64,000 bases of DNA from Bacillota bacterium (GCA_023441055.1 JAEZQY010000008.1:310001-374000); one strand, 5' to 3'; counted from the first letter of the stretch, positions 6,571 through 15,491 are shown. The notes: a model not told the origin generated them from the letters alone. Numbers and translations are program-made.

Positions 6571-8874
6571 TTATCCGAATTTGGCGCGGTACTCGCCCGG
6601 CGTCATCCCAACATACTTGCGGAACGACCGGATGAAATTCTGTGAGTTGGTGTAGCGTAATTTCTCCGCGATCTCCTTCACAGTTAGATTCGTATCACTC
6701 AGCCAGGACTTGGCCATATGAATGCGATAATTCGCCAGATATTCCGAGAAGGTGCAGTTCATCTCCTTCTTGAACACACTGCTAAGGTAATTGGCATTAT
6801 AATGCAGTCTGGAGGCACACTCCTCCAGCGTGAAGTCTGTATCATAGTAATTATGGATCATGTCAATCATTTTCTCTGACAGATTCTGATATTCCGAATC
6901 CCTGCGATCACCGAACACATGAATGATCGGGAGAATCACTCTTGACTTGAACCATTCCTCGATTTCATCCCGCACATGCAAGGACAGTAATTCCTCATAT
7001 AGCGGTTGGTGACCCGCGCCGATCTGGTCGAATCCGATGCCTGCCTCCTGCTGGACCATAAGCAGCTTATTGAACAGCCGCATAATCGATACCTGAATCT
7101 CCTGCGGCGACTGTGTCTTCACGAAGGCGCGATCCATCCAGGCGCGCAGCTGAGCCATCGCTTCCTCTAGATCGGCAATCTTGATCGCATCCATCAGCTC
7201 GATCTCCTGCAATTGCGGGTACGTATAGAGCACAGTATGGCGACCGGAATTCACATTGCGGAATGGGATAATGATGCCCTTACCGAGGTTGATCCGATGT
7301 CTGAGCGCTTCCATTCCTTCTGAATAAGCCCGCGAGGCCTTATCGATGCTGCGGAACGGCAGGCTGATCCCGATGCTTACAGACAGCCCCAGATACTTGT
7401 GGACAAGCTCCTGTAGACGCTCCGTCATCGTATAGATGAAGGTATGCATCTCATTCTCATAGTCATCATATAGACCAATCATCAGCACTAACGTCTGGTC
7501 GAACCAGACCGTAGGCAGTCTACTCTCCGTCGGCAGCGTCTCTTCTACAATATTCGAAATTGCGAAGTGCAGCAGTTCAATATCCCCTTGGCTGTACCGC
7601 GTCTTCTCCAATGTATCTATTTGCAGCGTCAGCACCGTCATCAATTTCCATCTTGTCGCGCGCTCCAGACCGAAGTACGTAAGCTTACTCGCGATCTCAC
7701 TGCGTTTCACGCTTCCTGTGAAGAGCCTGCCTAGATATAATGAGCGAATTTGTCCCGTATGATCCTGAATTTCCTGCTCCAGCTTCGTATGCGAGGAGAA
7801 TAGCTTCTTGAAGTGGTCCTCAATCAGCTCGACATCATTCCCCCTGTTCGCCTTCGCTGCATCCGTATCCAGTCCGCTGCTGCTCACCAATTCCACCAAG
7901 CGGTTTACCGGAGAATACAGCTTCTTGGTTGACAGCAGCACCACAAGCAGCGACAATCCAATAATGAACAGACTGATGAATAGCGTGAACCAGCCGATCT
8001 CCTTAGAGCTCTGCGTTAATTGATCAATCGACACAACCGAGATATAATTCCAGCCATTGAACCCTGATTTATAATAAGTCACCGTATAGGGATGATTCTC
8101 ATGAATCGTCCTGAATTGTCCAGATGCATCAACGAAGAGATTTTCCTGGTCAAAATAGCCAAGCTCGGATAAATCCTTTCCGATTTTGGCGTGATCGCTG
8201 TGCAGCAGCACCCGATTCTGCTCATCAACCACCATGACCTCTTCCTTGCCCTCGATATCATTAATTAAACTGGACAAGCTGCATGCGGGAATATTTGCGA
8301 ATGCAAGCGCTTTCTTCTTTACGTTACGGACAGGCAGCTTCTTCACCAAGCTGATCGTATATCCACAGCTGTAATTCGAAATCGATTCGGCAAAGTCGCT
8401 GTTGTTGATTAATACCCATTCCGAATTCCGGTTCACATCCAAGTAGGAGATGAATCGCTTGTAATCCTTGCGCTCATCGAGCCGGTATAGTCCCGAATTC
8501 TTAATCAACCAATTCTGCTCGGTATCGAGTAGAATGACGTCCTCTACTCGCGTATCGAACGCTTGCAGATGGATAATCTCCTGGCGCAGATCATTGTAGA
8601 TCACGAAATCCGCTTCCGTCAGCCGCCTTGTCATAACCTCCGACATAATTGTCGAATCGCCAAGATTATTCAAGGTATGATTCACCGTCATCAGCACCTG
8701 CTCGATATTCGAATTAACCTGCTTAATGAATTGAACCTCCGCTGTATTCGCTTGATCCTGAACCTGATTAGAGGATCGGATGTAGGAGAATCCCCCGACG
8801 AATACGACCGGCAGCACACTGACTATACACCCGAAGATGATAAATTTCGTTAATAGATTCATCCTGCGCAACAT
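6571..8874 (-). CDS. Membrane-bound AraC-family transcriptional regulator
   Basis: This 767-residue protein has a helix at about 9-29, an extracytoplasmic sensor region (about 30-295), a second helix (about 296-318), a cytoplasmic linker, and two AraC helix-turn-helix motifs at the C-terminus (about 670-767). The C-terminal domain includes F-T-L-E-E-C-A-S-R-L and L-T-V-K-E-I-A-E-K-L-R-Y. Proteins of this build usually sense an external sugar and activate the neighbouring lpl-type importer. The lplABC genes lie directly downstream on the same strand, 170 bp away. No phosphoacceptor receiver is visible, so signalling probably passes within one polypeptide. The ribosome site before 8874 is weak (GGGAGCG). 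The ligand is unknown. Confidence 0.88.
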   Translation of the reverse strand: MLRRMNLLTKFIIFGCIVSVLPVVFVGGFSYIRSSNQVQDQANTAEVQFIKQVNSNIEQVLMTVNHTLNNLGDSTIMSEVMTRRLTEADFVIYNDLRQEIIHLQAFDTRVEDVILLDTEQNWLIKNSGLYRLDERKDYKRFISYLDVNRNSEWVLINNSDFAESISNYSCGYTISLVKKLPVRNVKKKALAFANIPACSLSSLINDIEGKEEVMVVDEQNRVLLHSDHAKIGKDLSELGYFDQENLFVDASGQFRTIHENHPYTVTYYKSGFNGWNYISVVSIDQLTQSSKEIGWFTLFISLFIIGLSLLVVLLSTKKLYSPVNRLVELVSSSGLDTDAAKANRGNDVELIEDHFKKLFSSHTKLEQEIQDHTGQIRSLYLGRLFTGSVKRSEIASKLTYFGLERATRWKLMTVLTLQIDTLEKTRYSQGDIELLHFAISNIVEETLPTESRLPTVWFDQTLVLMIGLYDDYENEMHTFIYTMTERLQELVHKYLGLSVSIGISLPFRSIDKASRAYSEGMEALRHRINLGKGIIIPFRNVNSGRHTVLYTYPQLQEIELMDAIKIADLEEAMAQLRAWMDRAFVKTQSPQEIQVSIMRLFNKLLMVQQEAGIGFDQIGAGHQPLYEELLSLHVRDEIEEWFKSRVILPIIHVFGDRRDSEYQNLSEKMIDMIHNYYDTDFTLEECASRLHYNANYLSSVFKKEMNCTFSEYLANYRIHMAKSWLSDTNLTVKEIAEKLRYTNSQNFIRSFRKYVGMTPGEYRAKFG

Positions 8875-8923
8875 AGGAACGCTCCCATCCTGTCATGTAC
8901 TTTACTTTCGCCTATCGTACCAC

Positions 8924-8965
8924 AAAAAATAGCGTACCCTATTGTTATTCTACAATAGGGTACGC
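8924..8965 (-). terminator. Intrinsic terminator of glnA
   Basis: A perfect 13-bp stem (8932-8944 with 8953-8965) and an 8-nt loop are followed on the minus strand by TATTTTTT. It stands 44 bp after the glnA stop and just before the start of the AraC-type gene. Confidence 0.92.
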
Positions 8966-9008
8966 CTTATCCTCAATCTAGTGCGGTATAAATTAGTGCA
9001 TCCAACAT

Positions 9009-10433
9009 TTAGCAATCGAAGTATAGATTATATTCATAAGGATGAATGCGGATGTTGACGGCTTTGGTTTCAGCGCGCTTGAAGGCGATATAATTCTCGA
9101 CGAATTCTCGCTTGAACACATCACCGGCCAACAGGAATTCCATGTCCGTTTCCAATGCGTCCAACGCCTCATCCAAGCTGCCCGGCACACTGCGAATGTC
9201 CTTCTTCTCTGCATCGGACAATTCATAGACATTGCGATCAATCGGTCCATAACCGAGCTTGCGCGGGTCAATCTTGTTCTTGATGCCATCCAGACCAGCC
9301 ATCAGCATAGCGGAGAAGGCTAGATAAGGATTAGCCGTCGCGTCCGGTGTACGGAATTCAATTCGCGCTCCCTTAGGTGTAACGGCAGCGATTGGAATTC
9401 TGACAGCGGCCGAGCGATTTCCCTTGGAGAACACTAGATTCACTGGCGCTTCATATCCCGGAATCAGGCGCTTGAAGGAATTCGTGCTCGGATTTGTAAA
9501 CGCGATAATCGCTGGTGCGTGCTGCAGAATGCCGCCGATATAATACAGCGCGGTCTCACTCATATTCGCATATCCGCCCTTCTCATAGAAGAGAGGCGTA
9601 TCGCCGTTGAAGATCGATTGATGCACATGCATTCCGCTTCCATTATCACCGAACAGCGGCTTGGGCATGAAGGTTGCCACCTTACCATACTGGCGCGCTG
9701 TATTATGAACAATATACTTGTACTTCAACAAATTGTCCGCCGTCTTCGTCAAGGTGTCGAAGCGGAAGTTAATCTCGCCTTGACCTGCAGTCGCCACCTC
9801 ATGGTGATGACGATCGATACGGATGCCGGCTTCCATCATCAGTCGACACATCTCGCTGCGGATATCCTGCTGGGTATCGACAGGCTGCACCGGCACATAA
9901 CCGCCCTTCACCGGAATCTTGAAGCCCAGATTGCCGCCATCCTCCTTACGTCCCGTATTCCATGCCGCTTCTTCGGAATCAACCTCGAAGTAAGACGTAT
10001 TCATGCCCGTATCGAATCGCACATCGTCGAAGATGAAGAATTCCGCTTCTGGACCGAAGAACGCTGCTGTACCGATACCTGTTGATTGCAGGTATTCCTC
10101 AGCCTTAATCGCAATGCCCCGCGGATCGCGATCATAACGTTCGCCATCTGGTGTCACAATATCGCACATCACAATCAAGGTCGGATGTGCGGTGAACGGG
10201 TCAACATAGGCTGTCTCCGCGACAGGCATCATGACCATGTCCGAATTCTCAATACCTCGAAAACCTGGAATGGACGAGCCATCGAACGCCACACCGTTAA
10301 TGAACGTTTCTTCATCGATCTCAACAGCAGGTAACGAAATATGCTGAGCCTTACCCGAGAGTCCAACAAACCGAAAATCTACCCATTCAATGTTTCGCTC
10401 CTTAATTAATGCCAATACAGTCTGTGTCGTCAT
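9009..10433 (-). CDS. glnA: Glutamine synthetase, type I (beta-like)
   Basis: The enzyme of 474 residues makes glutamine from glutamate, ammonia and ATP in the cytosol. Signature segments are F-D-G-S-S-I (50-55), G-P-E-A-E-F-F-I-F (128-136), H-H-H-E-V-A (209-214), K-P-L-F-G-D-N-G-S-G-M-H (258-269) and N-R-S-A-A-V-R-I-P (339-347). Its length and the loop D-R-N-V-Y-E-L-S with Tyr403 resemble the proteobacterial beta subdivision, where that Tyr is adenylylated. The Bacillus alpha type has about 444 residues. AGGAGG stands 7 nt before the ATG at 10433; a longer frame to 10457 would include it. No glnR is adjacent. A sigma-A promoter and a GlnR/TnrA-like box lie upstream. Confidence 0.95.
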   Translation of the reverse strand: MTTQTVLALIKERNIEWVDFRFVGLSGKAQHISLPAVEIDEETFINGVAFDGSSIPGFRGIENSDMVMMPVAETAYVDPFTAHPTLIVMCDIVTPDGERYDRDPRGIAIKAEEYLQSTGIGTAAFFGPEAEFFIFDDVRFDTGMNTSYFEVDSEEAAWNTGRKEDGGNLGFKIPVKGGYVPVQPVDTQQDIRSEMCRLMMEAGIRIDRHHHEVATAGQGEINFRFDTLTKTADNLLKYKYIVHNTARQYGKVATFMPKPLFGDNGSGMHVHQSIFNGDTPLFYEKGGYANMSETALYYIGGILQHAPAIIAFTNPSTNSFKRLIPGYEAPVNLVFSKGNRSAAVRIPIAAVTPKGARIEFRTPDATANPYLAFSAMLMAGLDGIKNKIDPRKLGYGPIDRNVYELSDAEKKDIRSVPGSLDEALDALETDMEFLLAGDVFKREFVENYIAFKRAETKAVNIRIHPYEYNLYFDC

Positions 10434-10507
10434 GATAATCCTCCTGATTCCGAACATTCGAGGGCGTTTGTCCTATCAATGTTCCGATTTAGATGTTCTA
10501 TGTCGTA

Positions 10508-10536
10508 ATTATAAATCCACAGCGTTCAGCCGTCAA
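10508..10536 (-). promoter_or_regulatory. Sigma-A promoter of glnA
   Basis: On the minus strand TTGACG (10531-10536) and TATAAT (10508-10513) are separated by 17 bp. The predicted start is near 10501, about 68 bp before the glnA ATG. Confidence 0.85.
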
Positions 10537-10565
10537 TATTCATGTCAGATATTTTTTTAAAATCA

Positions 10566-10582
10566 TGTGATATTTTCTAACA
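10566..10582. promoter_or_regulatory. GlnR/TnrA-type operator
   Basis: TGTGA-N7-TAACA at 10566-10582 fits the GlnR/TnrA consensus TGTNA-N7-TNACA exactly. It lies about 30 bp upstream of the -35 box of glnA. A second, two-mismatch copy (CGTCA-N7-TGTCA, 10531-10547) overlaps the -35 box itself. This is consistent with nitrogen control of glnA. Confidence 0.75.
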
Positions 10583-10655
10583 TCGTTTGGATTTTTATTG
10601 CTATTCTTTATTTGGAATCTCTAACTCTCCAATCGCCGCAACGACTCCATTAATA

Positions 10656-10808
10656 CGGCAGCACCGAAGCTACATGCTTCATTTACCTCTCATCGCACCT
10701 TGCAGCATCACTTTCCGAAGTTACGCGTACCTTTTACCTCTCATTTCCCCATGCAGCATCACTTTCCGGCACTGCAAAGAACTCCTTTTATCCGACAGTA
10801 CCTAAGTA
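10656..10808. repeat. 51-bp tandem repeat, three units (family copy A)
   Basis: The core ATCACTTTCCG starts at 10707 and 10758, exactly 51 bp apart. A more diverged unit occupies 10656-10706. Units share TTTACCTCTCAT and CCATGCAGC. The same unit occurs at 63816-63968. It lies in a 497-bp gap between glnA and aroF that holds no convincing gene. Reading frames through it are repeats of the same 17 residues and are not supported as genes. Confidence 0.85.
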
Positions 10809-10861
10809 GTACGGCTGCGCTTAACTATTTGATCTCCGCACCCTTTTACGACACATCTTCA

Positions 10862-10895
10862 ACAAAAAAACTCCCTGCCCTATTCAGGCAGAGAG
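10862..10895 (-). terminator. Intrinsic terminator of aroF
   Basis: A 9-bp stem (10871-10879 with 10887-10895, one G-T pair) and a 7-nt loop are followed on the minus strand by TTTTTTTG. It lies 36 bp after the aroF stop. Confidence 0.9.
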
Positions 10896-10930
10896 TGTGT
10901 GTATTTGAAATATACTTCTAGCACCTATGA

Positions 10931-11980
10931 TTATTGCAACGCGAATGCCGCTTGCTTGCGAGTGTCAAATTGCTTATTGAACAGTGGAGCCAGCTTCTCA
11001 AAATCCTCAAGCAGCTTGGCGAATTGATCAGGGAACAAGGACTGCACGCCATCGCCTGTCATCGAATTATCTGGATCGGTGTGCATCTCAATGATTAGTC
11101 CATCCGCCCCTGCAGCTACTGACGCCTTGGCCATTGGTTCTACAAGCTCTCTACGGCCGGTGCCATGGCTCGGATCAGAGATGACCGGCAGATGACTCAA
11201 TTGTTGGAGTACTGGAATCGCGGTTAGATCCAACGTATTCCGTGTATAGCTCTCAAATGTGCGTATGCCGCGTTCACAGAGCATAACATTGGGATTGCCG
11301 CCAGCCAGAATATATTCAGCTGCATTCAGGAACTCATCATAAGTCGCGCTGAAGCCCCGCTTCAGCAACACAGGCGTATCAATCTCTCCGAGCTTGCGCA
11401 GCAGATCGAAATTCTGCATATTCCGCGTACCAACCTGCAGGATGTCCGCGTGTTTGGCACAAACCTCTACATATTCGGGTGTCATCACTTCCGTGATGGT
11501 CAGTAAGCCATGCTTCCGCCCCGCTTCAGCCATCATCTCCAGCCCCTCGACACCAACGCCTTGGAAGCTATAAGGGCCTGTGCGTGGTTTGAACGCGCCG
11601 CCGCGGAGCACTTGGCCGCCCGCCGCCTTAACCAGACGCGCAATCTCATCGATCTGTCCCGCATTCTCGACCGCGCAAGGCCCGCCCATTACGGTCAGTT
11701 CATCCCCGCCGATCTCCACTCCCTTAATCCGGATTACGGTATTATCCGGATGGAAGTCTCGACTTGCCAGCTTGTAGGACTTGGAGATCTTAATGACATT
11801 CTCGATGCCCTTCATCTGTCTTAGCTGTTCCGCCAGCGTAGGCTCCGCCTTGCCGATAATGCCAATTACCGTTCGATCCGTTCCCTTGGATACATGAACC
11901 GCAACCCCATGCTGTTCAATATGACTCACAATCTCCTGCAATCGCTCATTACTAATTGTGTTCGAGGTAATCGCAATCAT
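10931..11980 (-). CDS. aroF: 3-deoxy-7-phosphoheptulonate (DAHP) synthase
   Basis: This 349-residue enzyme condenses phosphoenolpyruvate and erythrose 4-phosphate, the first step of the shikimate pathway. An N-terminal ferredoxin/ACT-like regulatory domain (1-70) is followed by the TIM barrel. Motifs are G-G-P-C-A-V-E (about 98-104), R-G-G-A-F-K-P-R-T-G-P (about 125-135), K-R-G and S-D-P-S-H-G-T-G-R-R. This is the Thermotoga-type, feedback-sensitive layout. AAGGAGTGG precedes the ATG at 11980. A long structured element with 25-bp repeats lies between this gene and ispH and may separate their transcripts. No other aromatic pathway gene is nearby. Confidence 0.95.
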   Translation of the reverse strand: MIAITSNTISNERLQEIVSHIEQHGVAVHVSKGTDRTVIGIIGKAEPTLAEQLRQMKGIENVIKISKSYKLASRDFHPDNTVIRIKGVEIGGDELTVMGGPCAVENAGQIDEIARLVKAAGGQVLRGGAFKPRTGPYSFQGVGVEGLEMMAEAGRKHGLLTITEVMTPEYVEVCAKHADILQVGTRNMQNFDLLRKLGEIDTPVLLKRGFSATYDEFLNAAEYILAGGNPNVMLCERGIRTFESYTRNTLDLTAIPVLQQLSHLPVISDPSHGTGRRELVEPMAKASVAAGADGLIIEMHTDPDNSMTGDGVQSLFPDQFAKLLEDFEKLAPLFNKQFDTRKQAAFALQ

Positions 11981-12070
11981 GATAAACCACTCCTTCTATA
12001 TACTCTTTTACACTTCAACGCTTATTCGCTTCTACGCTTCTACGCTTTTAACCAATAAAGCAATTCTATT

Positions 12071-12190
12071 AAAAAACAAGATGTTTGTCAAGACGCGATC
12101 ACTTCTAGTGTCGATGCAGTCGATCACTACCAGTGTCACTAGTGGCGATCACTTCTAGTGTCGCTCCACGTCTTGTCTAATCATCTTGTT
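12071..12190 (-). repeat. Composite hairpin with three 25-bp repeats, terminator-like
   Basis: Outer arms AACAAGATG (12075-12083) and CATCTTGTT (12182-12190), and inner arms CAAGACG (12089-12095) and CGTCTTG (12169-12175), enclose three 25-bp units starting at 12096, 12121 and 12146. Each unit begins CGATCACT and can fold as CACT-NNN-AGTG. On the minus strand the outer arm runs into TTTTTTAA, so the whole can act as the ispH terminator. Confidence 0.75.
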
Positions 12191-12215
12191 CATGACTGCC
12201 TAAATATAACATCAC

Positions 12216-13166
12216 CTATTCCCGTGATCTGACCTTCACCGCGGGGAGCAACCGCTTCATATCCACCGTCCGCTCAAACTGATGGGTGGACGGATCATTC
12301 CACTCGAATTGCTCAAGGAAGAGAATGACCTCCTTGGTAATCGGAGTTGGAGTCGATGCTCCAGAGGTAACACCAACCTTGCGCACACCGCTAAGCCATT
12401 CAAGCTTAATCTCGGTCACATCCGCGACCCGATAGGCAGGAACACCAGCAATTTCTTCCGAAACCTGGGCCAGCCGGTTTGAATTGTTGCTCATAGGATC
12501 GCCCACAACAATCAGGAGATCGGTTTCCTTAGCTTGCTCTGCAACAGCTTCCTGCCGAACTTGTGTAGCCAGACAAATCTCATTATGAATTTCGGCCATC
12601 GGAAAGCGCTCAATCAATTTGCTTATAATATGCTTGATGTCCCATTGGCTCATCGTCGTCTGATTCGTGATTACGATCCGATCACCAGTGACGTGAAGAT
12701 TATCAATTTCTTCCTCACGTTCAATCAGATGAACATGATCAGGCGCGATTCCTACAGCCCCTTCAGGCTCGGGGTGATTGCGCTTGCCGATATAGATAAT
12801 CTGATAATCCTCCGCGACCTTCTCGCGGATTAGATCATGCGTCCTCGTCACGTCTGGGCAGGTCGCGTCGACGACCGTCAAGCCCTTGTCTCGCGCCCGC
12901 CTGCGAACCTCGGGTGAGACGCCGTGGGCCGTGAAGATGATCGTGCCTTGCTCCACCTTCTCTAGAATCTCTAAGCGATTCTCACCCTCCAGCGTAATTA
13001 CACCCTCTTGCTCGAAGGCTGCTGTCACATGACTGTTGTGCACGATCATGCCCAGAATATAGATTGGCCGCGGTAGATCCAGATTCTTAGCCGTCTTCAA
13101 AGCCAGAACCATTGCATCTACCACACCGTAGCAATAACCTCTAGGGGAAATCTTCAACACTTCCAT
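12216..13166 (-). CDS. ispH: 4-hydroxy-3-methylbut-2-enyl diphosphate reductase
   Basis: This 316-residue enzyme performs the last step of the MEP isoprenoid pathway, giving IPP and DMAPP from HMBPP by means of a 4Fe-4S cluster. The three cluster cysteines are C12 (R-G-Y-C-Y-G-V), C103 (A-T-C-P-D-V-T) and C198 (E-I-C-L-A-T-Q). The family histidines H43 (V-H-N) and H81 (T-A-H-G-V) and the T-N-Q-T-T motif are present. GAGGTGG precedes the ATG at 13166. It follows the histidine kinase gene on the same strand after 74 bp. The composite hairpin at 12071-12190 follows its stop. Confidence 0.96.
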   Translation of the reverse strand: MEVLKISPRGYCYGVVDAMVLALKTAKNLDLPRPIYILGMIVHNSHVTAAFEQEGVITLEGENRLEILEKVEQGTIIFTAHGVSPEVRRRARDKGLTVVDATCPDVTRTHDLIREKVAEDYQIIYIGKRNHPEPEGAVGIAPDHVHLIEREEEIDNLHVTGDRIVITNQTTMSQWDIKHIISKLIERFPMAEIHNEICLATQVRQEAVAEQAKETDLLIVVGDPMSNNSNRLAQVSEEIAGVPAYRVADVTEIKLEWLSGVRKVGVTSGASTPTPITKEVILFLEQFEWNDPSTHQFERTVDMKRLLPAVKVRSRE

Positions 13167-13240
13167 CTAGTCCCGCCACCTCTCATTTCTTGCATGCGTT
13201 ACAAGATCAGTATACCATATCCCCACTAGCGAGAGTATCG

Positions 13241-14647
13241 TTAACCAAGAGGAAACCAGAGAATGAACATGCTTCCTTCTCCCTTCCTAGTCACCACTTC
13301 GATCGAACCGCCATGCTCATCGATAATCCACTTCGCGATGGACAGGCCCAGCCCAGTCCCGGCGGTAACACCTCGCGAAGCATCTGCTCGATAGAACCGT
13401 TCGAAGATCTGAGGCACTTCATCAGGGTCGAGTCCGATACCGGTATCCTGAATCCGAATGCCTAATTGTCCGCGCATACTTAACGCATCGATCTTCACAA
13501 ACCCCTCATTCGTATACTTGAAGGCATTCTCAATAAAAATATACAACAGCTGCTGCAGATAATCGGCATTCCCGTTCACAACAGCCGAGTATGCCGCTGA
13601 GAGATCGCCAACTCTCCACTCCACCTGACGCGGCAGGAACTCCGCTTTACGGATAACCTCATCCAGCACGAGCTTCATCGCAACAGGATCCTTAGCGATC
13701 TGTTGACCCGCATCTGCGCGCGCAAGCGCCAGCAAATCTCCGACAAGCCGACTCATTCTCGACGCTTCCTCAGAGATATCGCGCATCGCCTCGAGCGATA
13801 ACGTCATATCATCTTGTCCGCGTCCCTCATTCCACATCTTCTCCAGCAATTCTACATTGCCGCGAATGGTGGTCAGCGGTGTGCGCAGCTCATGAGACGC
13901 ATCGGCTACGAAGCGCCGCTGGGTGCGATAAGCCTCTTCCAGCTCCTTATAGGTGGATTCCAGCCTGCTGAGCATGCCATTGATTGTGCCAGCCAAGCGC
14001 CCTACCTCATCCTTAGGGCCCGTATAGGTGATGCGCTGAGCCAGATCCTCCCCCTTCTCGATTCGATTCGCTGCCGCGATGATCCCCTCGATGGGATGAA
14101 GCGCCTTGCGCGCCAAGAAGTATCCCAGTGTAGCTGCAATGACTACTGTAATAAAGGAAAGCAGCAACAGGAAATTACGCAAGATGTCTAGGAAGATGAA
14201 GTCATCACTTACGATGGTACCAACCTGCAGCACCCCTAGGAATTCGCCTCTGGCCTCCATAGAGATATGATAGACCAGCACCTGCACATCCTCGATCATA
14301 TAAGCCTTGAACCAGCTCTTCTCTTGCTGTGCGCGGGCGAAGTCACTGGCGTTGAACGGCAGGATGATCGGCAGATTATCCGACCGGTTAATCTTACCGT
14401 CAATGCGATTCGCCTGGAGGAATACATCCACCGATTTGAAGTCATCGAACTCCGGCAATTGGACAAGATTCCATCTGGGGATGACGACAATCTCGCGCAC
14501 ATAGTCCTCTCCCTGCGATCTAAGCTGTTGCTCAATATTGGATTGTGTTGTAGTCGAGATAAAGTAATACAAGGCAATACCAAAAACGAGCAAGGTTATC
14601 GCGAGTATTCCCGAATACCATAAGGTTAATCGCGTGCGAAGCGACAT
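13241..14647 (-). CDS. Sensor histidine kinase, HAMP class
   Basis: This 468-residue membrane kinase has a helix at about 8-30, an extracytoplasmic sensor (31-155), a helix (158-178), HAMP (about 180-232), a HisKA domain with phosphoacceptor His252 in D-A-S-H-E-L-R-T-P-L, and a C-terminal ATPase with N-A-F-K-Y-T and D-T-G-I-G-L plus G-T-G-L-G-L-S-I motifs. It starts 7 bp after the response regulator stop, so the two form one operon. An HtrA protease gene stands just upstream. This recalls CssRS, which senses misfolded secreted proteins and controls htrA and htrB in B. subtilis. That assignment is inference from gene order. Confidence 0.92.
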   Translation of the reverse strand: MSLRTRLTLWYSGILAITLLVFGIALYYFISTTTQSNIEQQLRSQGEDYVREIVVIPRWNLVQLPEFDDFKSVDVFLQANRIDGKINRSDNLPIILPFNASDFARAQQEKSWFKAYMIEDVQVLVYHISMEARGEFLGVLQVGTIVSDDFIFLDILRNFLLLLSFITVVIAATLGYFLARKALHPIEGIIAAANRIEKGEDLAQRITYTGPKDEVGRLAGTINGMLSRLESTYKELEEAYRTQRRFVADASHELRTPLTTIRGNVELLEKMWNEGRGQDDMTLSLEAMRDISEEASRMSRLVGDLLALARADAGQQIAKDPVAMKLVLDEVIRKAEFLPRQVEWRVGDLSAAYSAVVNGNADYLQQLLYIFIENAFKYTNEGFVKIDALSMRGQLGIRIQDTGIGLDPDEVPQIFERFYRADASRGVTAGTGLGLSIAKWIIDEHGGSIEVVTRKGEGSMFILWFPLG

Positions 14648-14654
14648 CCTGTTC

Positions 14655-15341
14655 TCATTCTCCTCTCAGCACATAGCCCATTCCGCGCACGGTCTGAATA
14701 ACGCGCGCTTCGCCCAGCTCCTCGGTCTTCTGTCTCAGCATGGCAACATACACTTCCAATACATTCGATTCCCCACTGTAATCATATCCCCAGATCTTAT
14801 CCATAATCAGGTCACGAGATAATACGCGTCTGGGGTTCTCTAGGAACAGATACAGAAGCTCGAACTCCTTCGTTGTCAGGTCAATACGGCGACCGCCTCT
14901 GAATACTTCTCTGCCATCCAAGTCCATAACGATATCCATAAACTTTAGTTGATTATTCACCTGTTCAGTAACTTCCTGCTTCCTGCGCAGCAGAGCGCGT
15001 ACCCGCGCGAGCAATTCCTCCAATGCGAATGGCTTTATCAGATAGTCATCCGCGCCAAGATCGAGCCCCTTCACGCGATCTACTACCTCATCCTTCGCTG
15101 TTAGCATCATAATCGGCACCGCCATGCCACTCTCTCTCACACGACGCACAACCTCCCAGCCGTCCAGCTCAGGCATCATCACATCGACCAGTATCAAGGC
15201 AGGCTCTTCCTCGAGCAGTCGCTTCAAGCCTTCAGCCCCGTTCGAAGCAGTAGACACCGCGTAGCCTTCGAAGACCAAGCTTCTCCGAATTAAGGAGGTA
15301 ATCTTCTCATCGTCATCGATGACCAGAATTAATGAACTCAA
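14655..15341 (-). CDS. OmpR/PhoB-family response regulator
   Basis: The 228-residue protein has a receiver domain (1-118) with the acidic pair in I-D-D-D-E, phosphoacceptor Asp53 (L-V-D-V-M-M-P) and K-P-F. A winged-helix DNA-binding domain follows, with L-T-T-K-E-F-E-L-L-Y-L-F and V-R-G-M-G-Y. The start is taken as TTG at 15341, which follows GGGGG by 8 nt and gives the normal family length. The open frame continues to 15488 but without a ribosome site and with an unrelated N-terminus. It is co-transcribed with the kinase downstream. Its likely target is the adjacent htrA gene, by analogy with CssR. Confidence 0.9.
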   Translation of the reverse strand: MSSLILVIDDDEKITSLIRRSLVFEGYAVSTASNGAEGLKRLLEEEPALILVDVMMPELDGWEVVRRVRESGMAVPIMMLTAKDEVVDRVKGLDLGADDYLIKPFALEELLARVRALLRRKQEVTEQVNNQLKFMDIVMDLDGREVFRGGRRIDLTTKEFELLYLFLENPRRVLSRDLIMDKIWGYDYSGESNVLEVYVAMLRQKTEELGEARVIQTVRGMGYVLRGE

Positions 15342-15424
15342 CTCACATTCCCCCGATTCATTCTGCTGCAATTGTATTGTAGCATGGTTAGCGTAGTTAT
15401 GAAATTGATTCAACTGACAGCGAA

Positions 15425-15477
15425 CAAGGGAGTGCCCGTCCCGTATACTGCTCTCGGGTCTATGGGCCACTCCCTTG
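15425..15477 (-). terminator. Inverted repeat after htrA
   Basis: CAAGGGAGTG (15425-15434) pairs with CACTCCCTTG (15468-15477), enclosing a smaller CCCG/CGGG hairpin. There is no clear T run. It may terminate or attenuate htrA transcription before the two-component genes. Confidence 0.5.
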
Positions 15478-15491
15478 ACATCTATCATGTG

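Noticed and set aside
9519..10085. 188-codon open frame opposite glnA
   Set aside because: It is the antisense shadow of a well-conserved enzyme gene and lacks a ribosome site.
10587..10921. Small genes across the 51-bp repeat
   Set aside because: The frames only repeat the same 17 residues because 51 is a multiple of 3. No ribosome site or family match is present.
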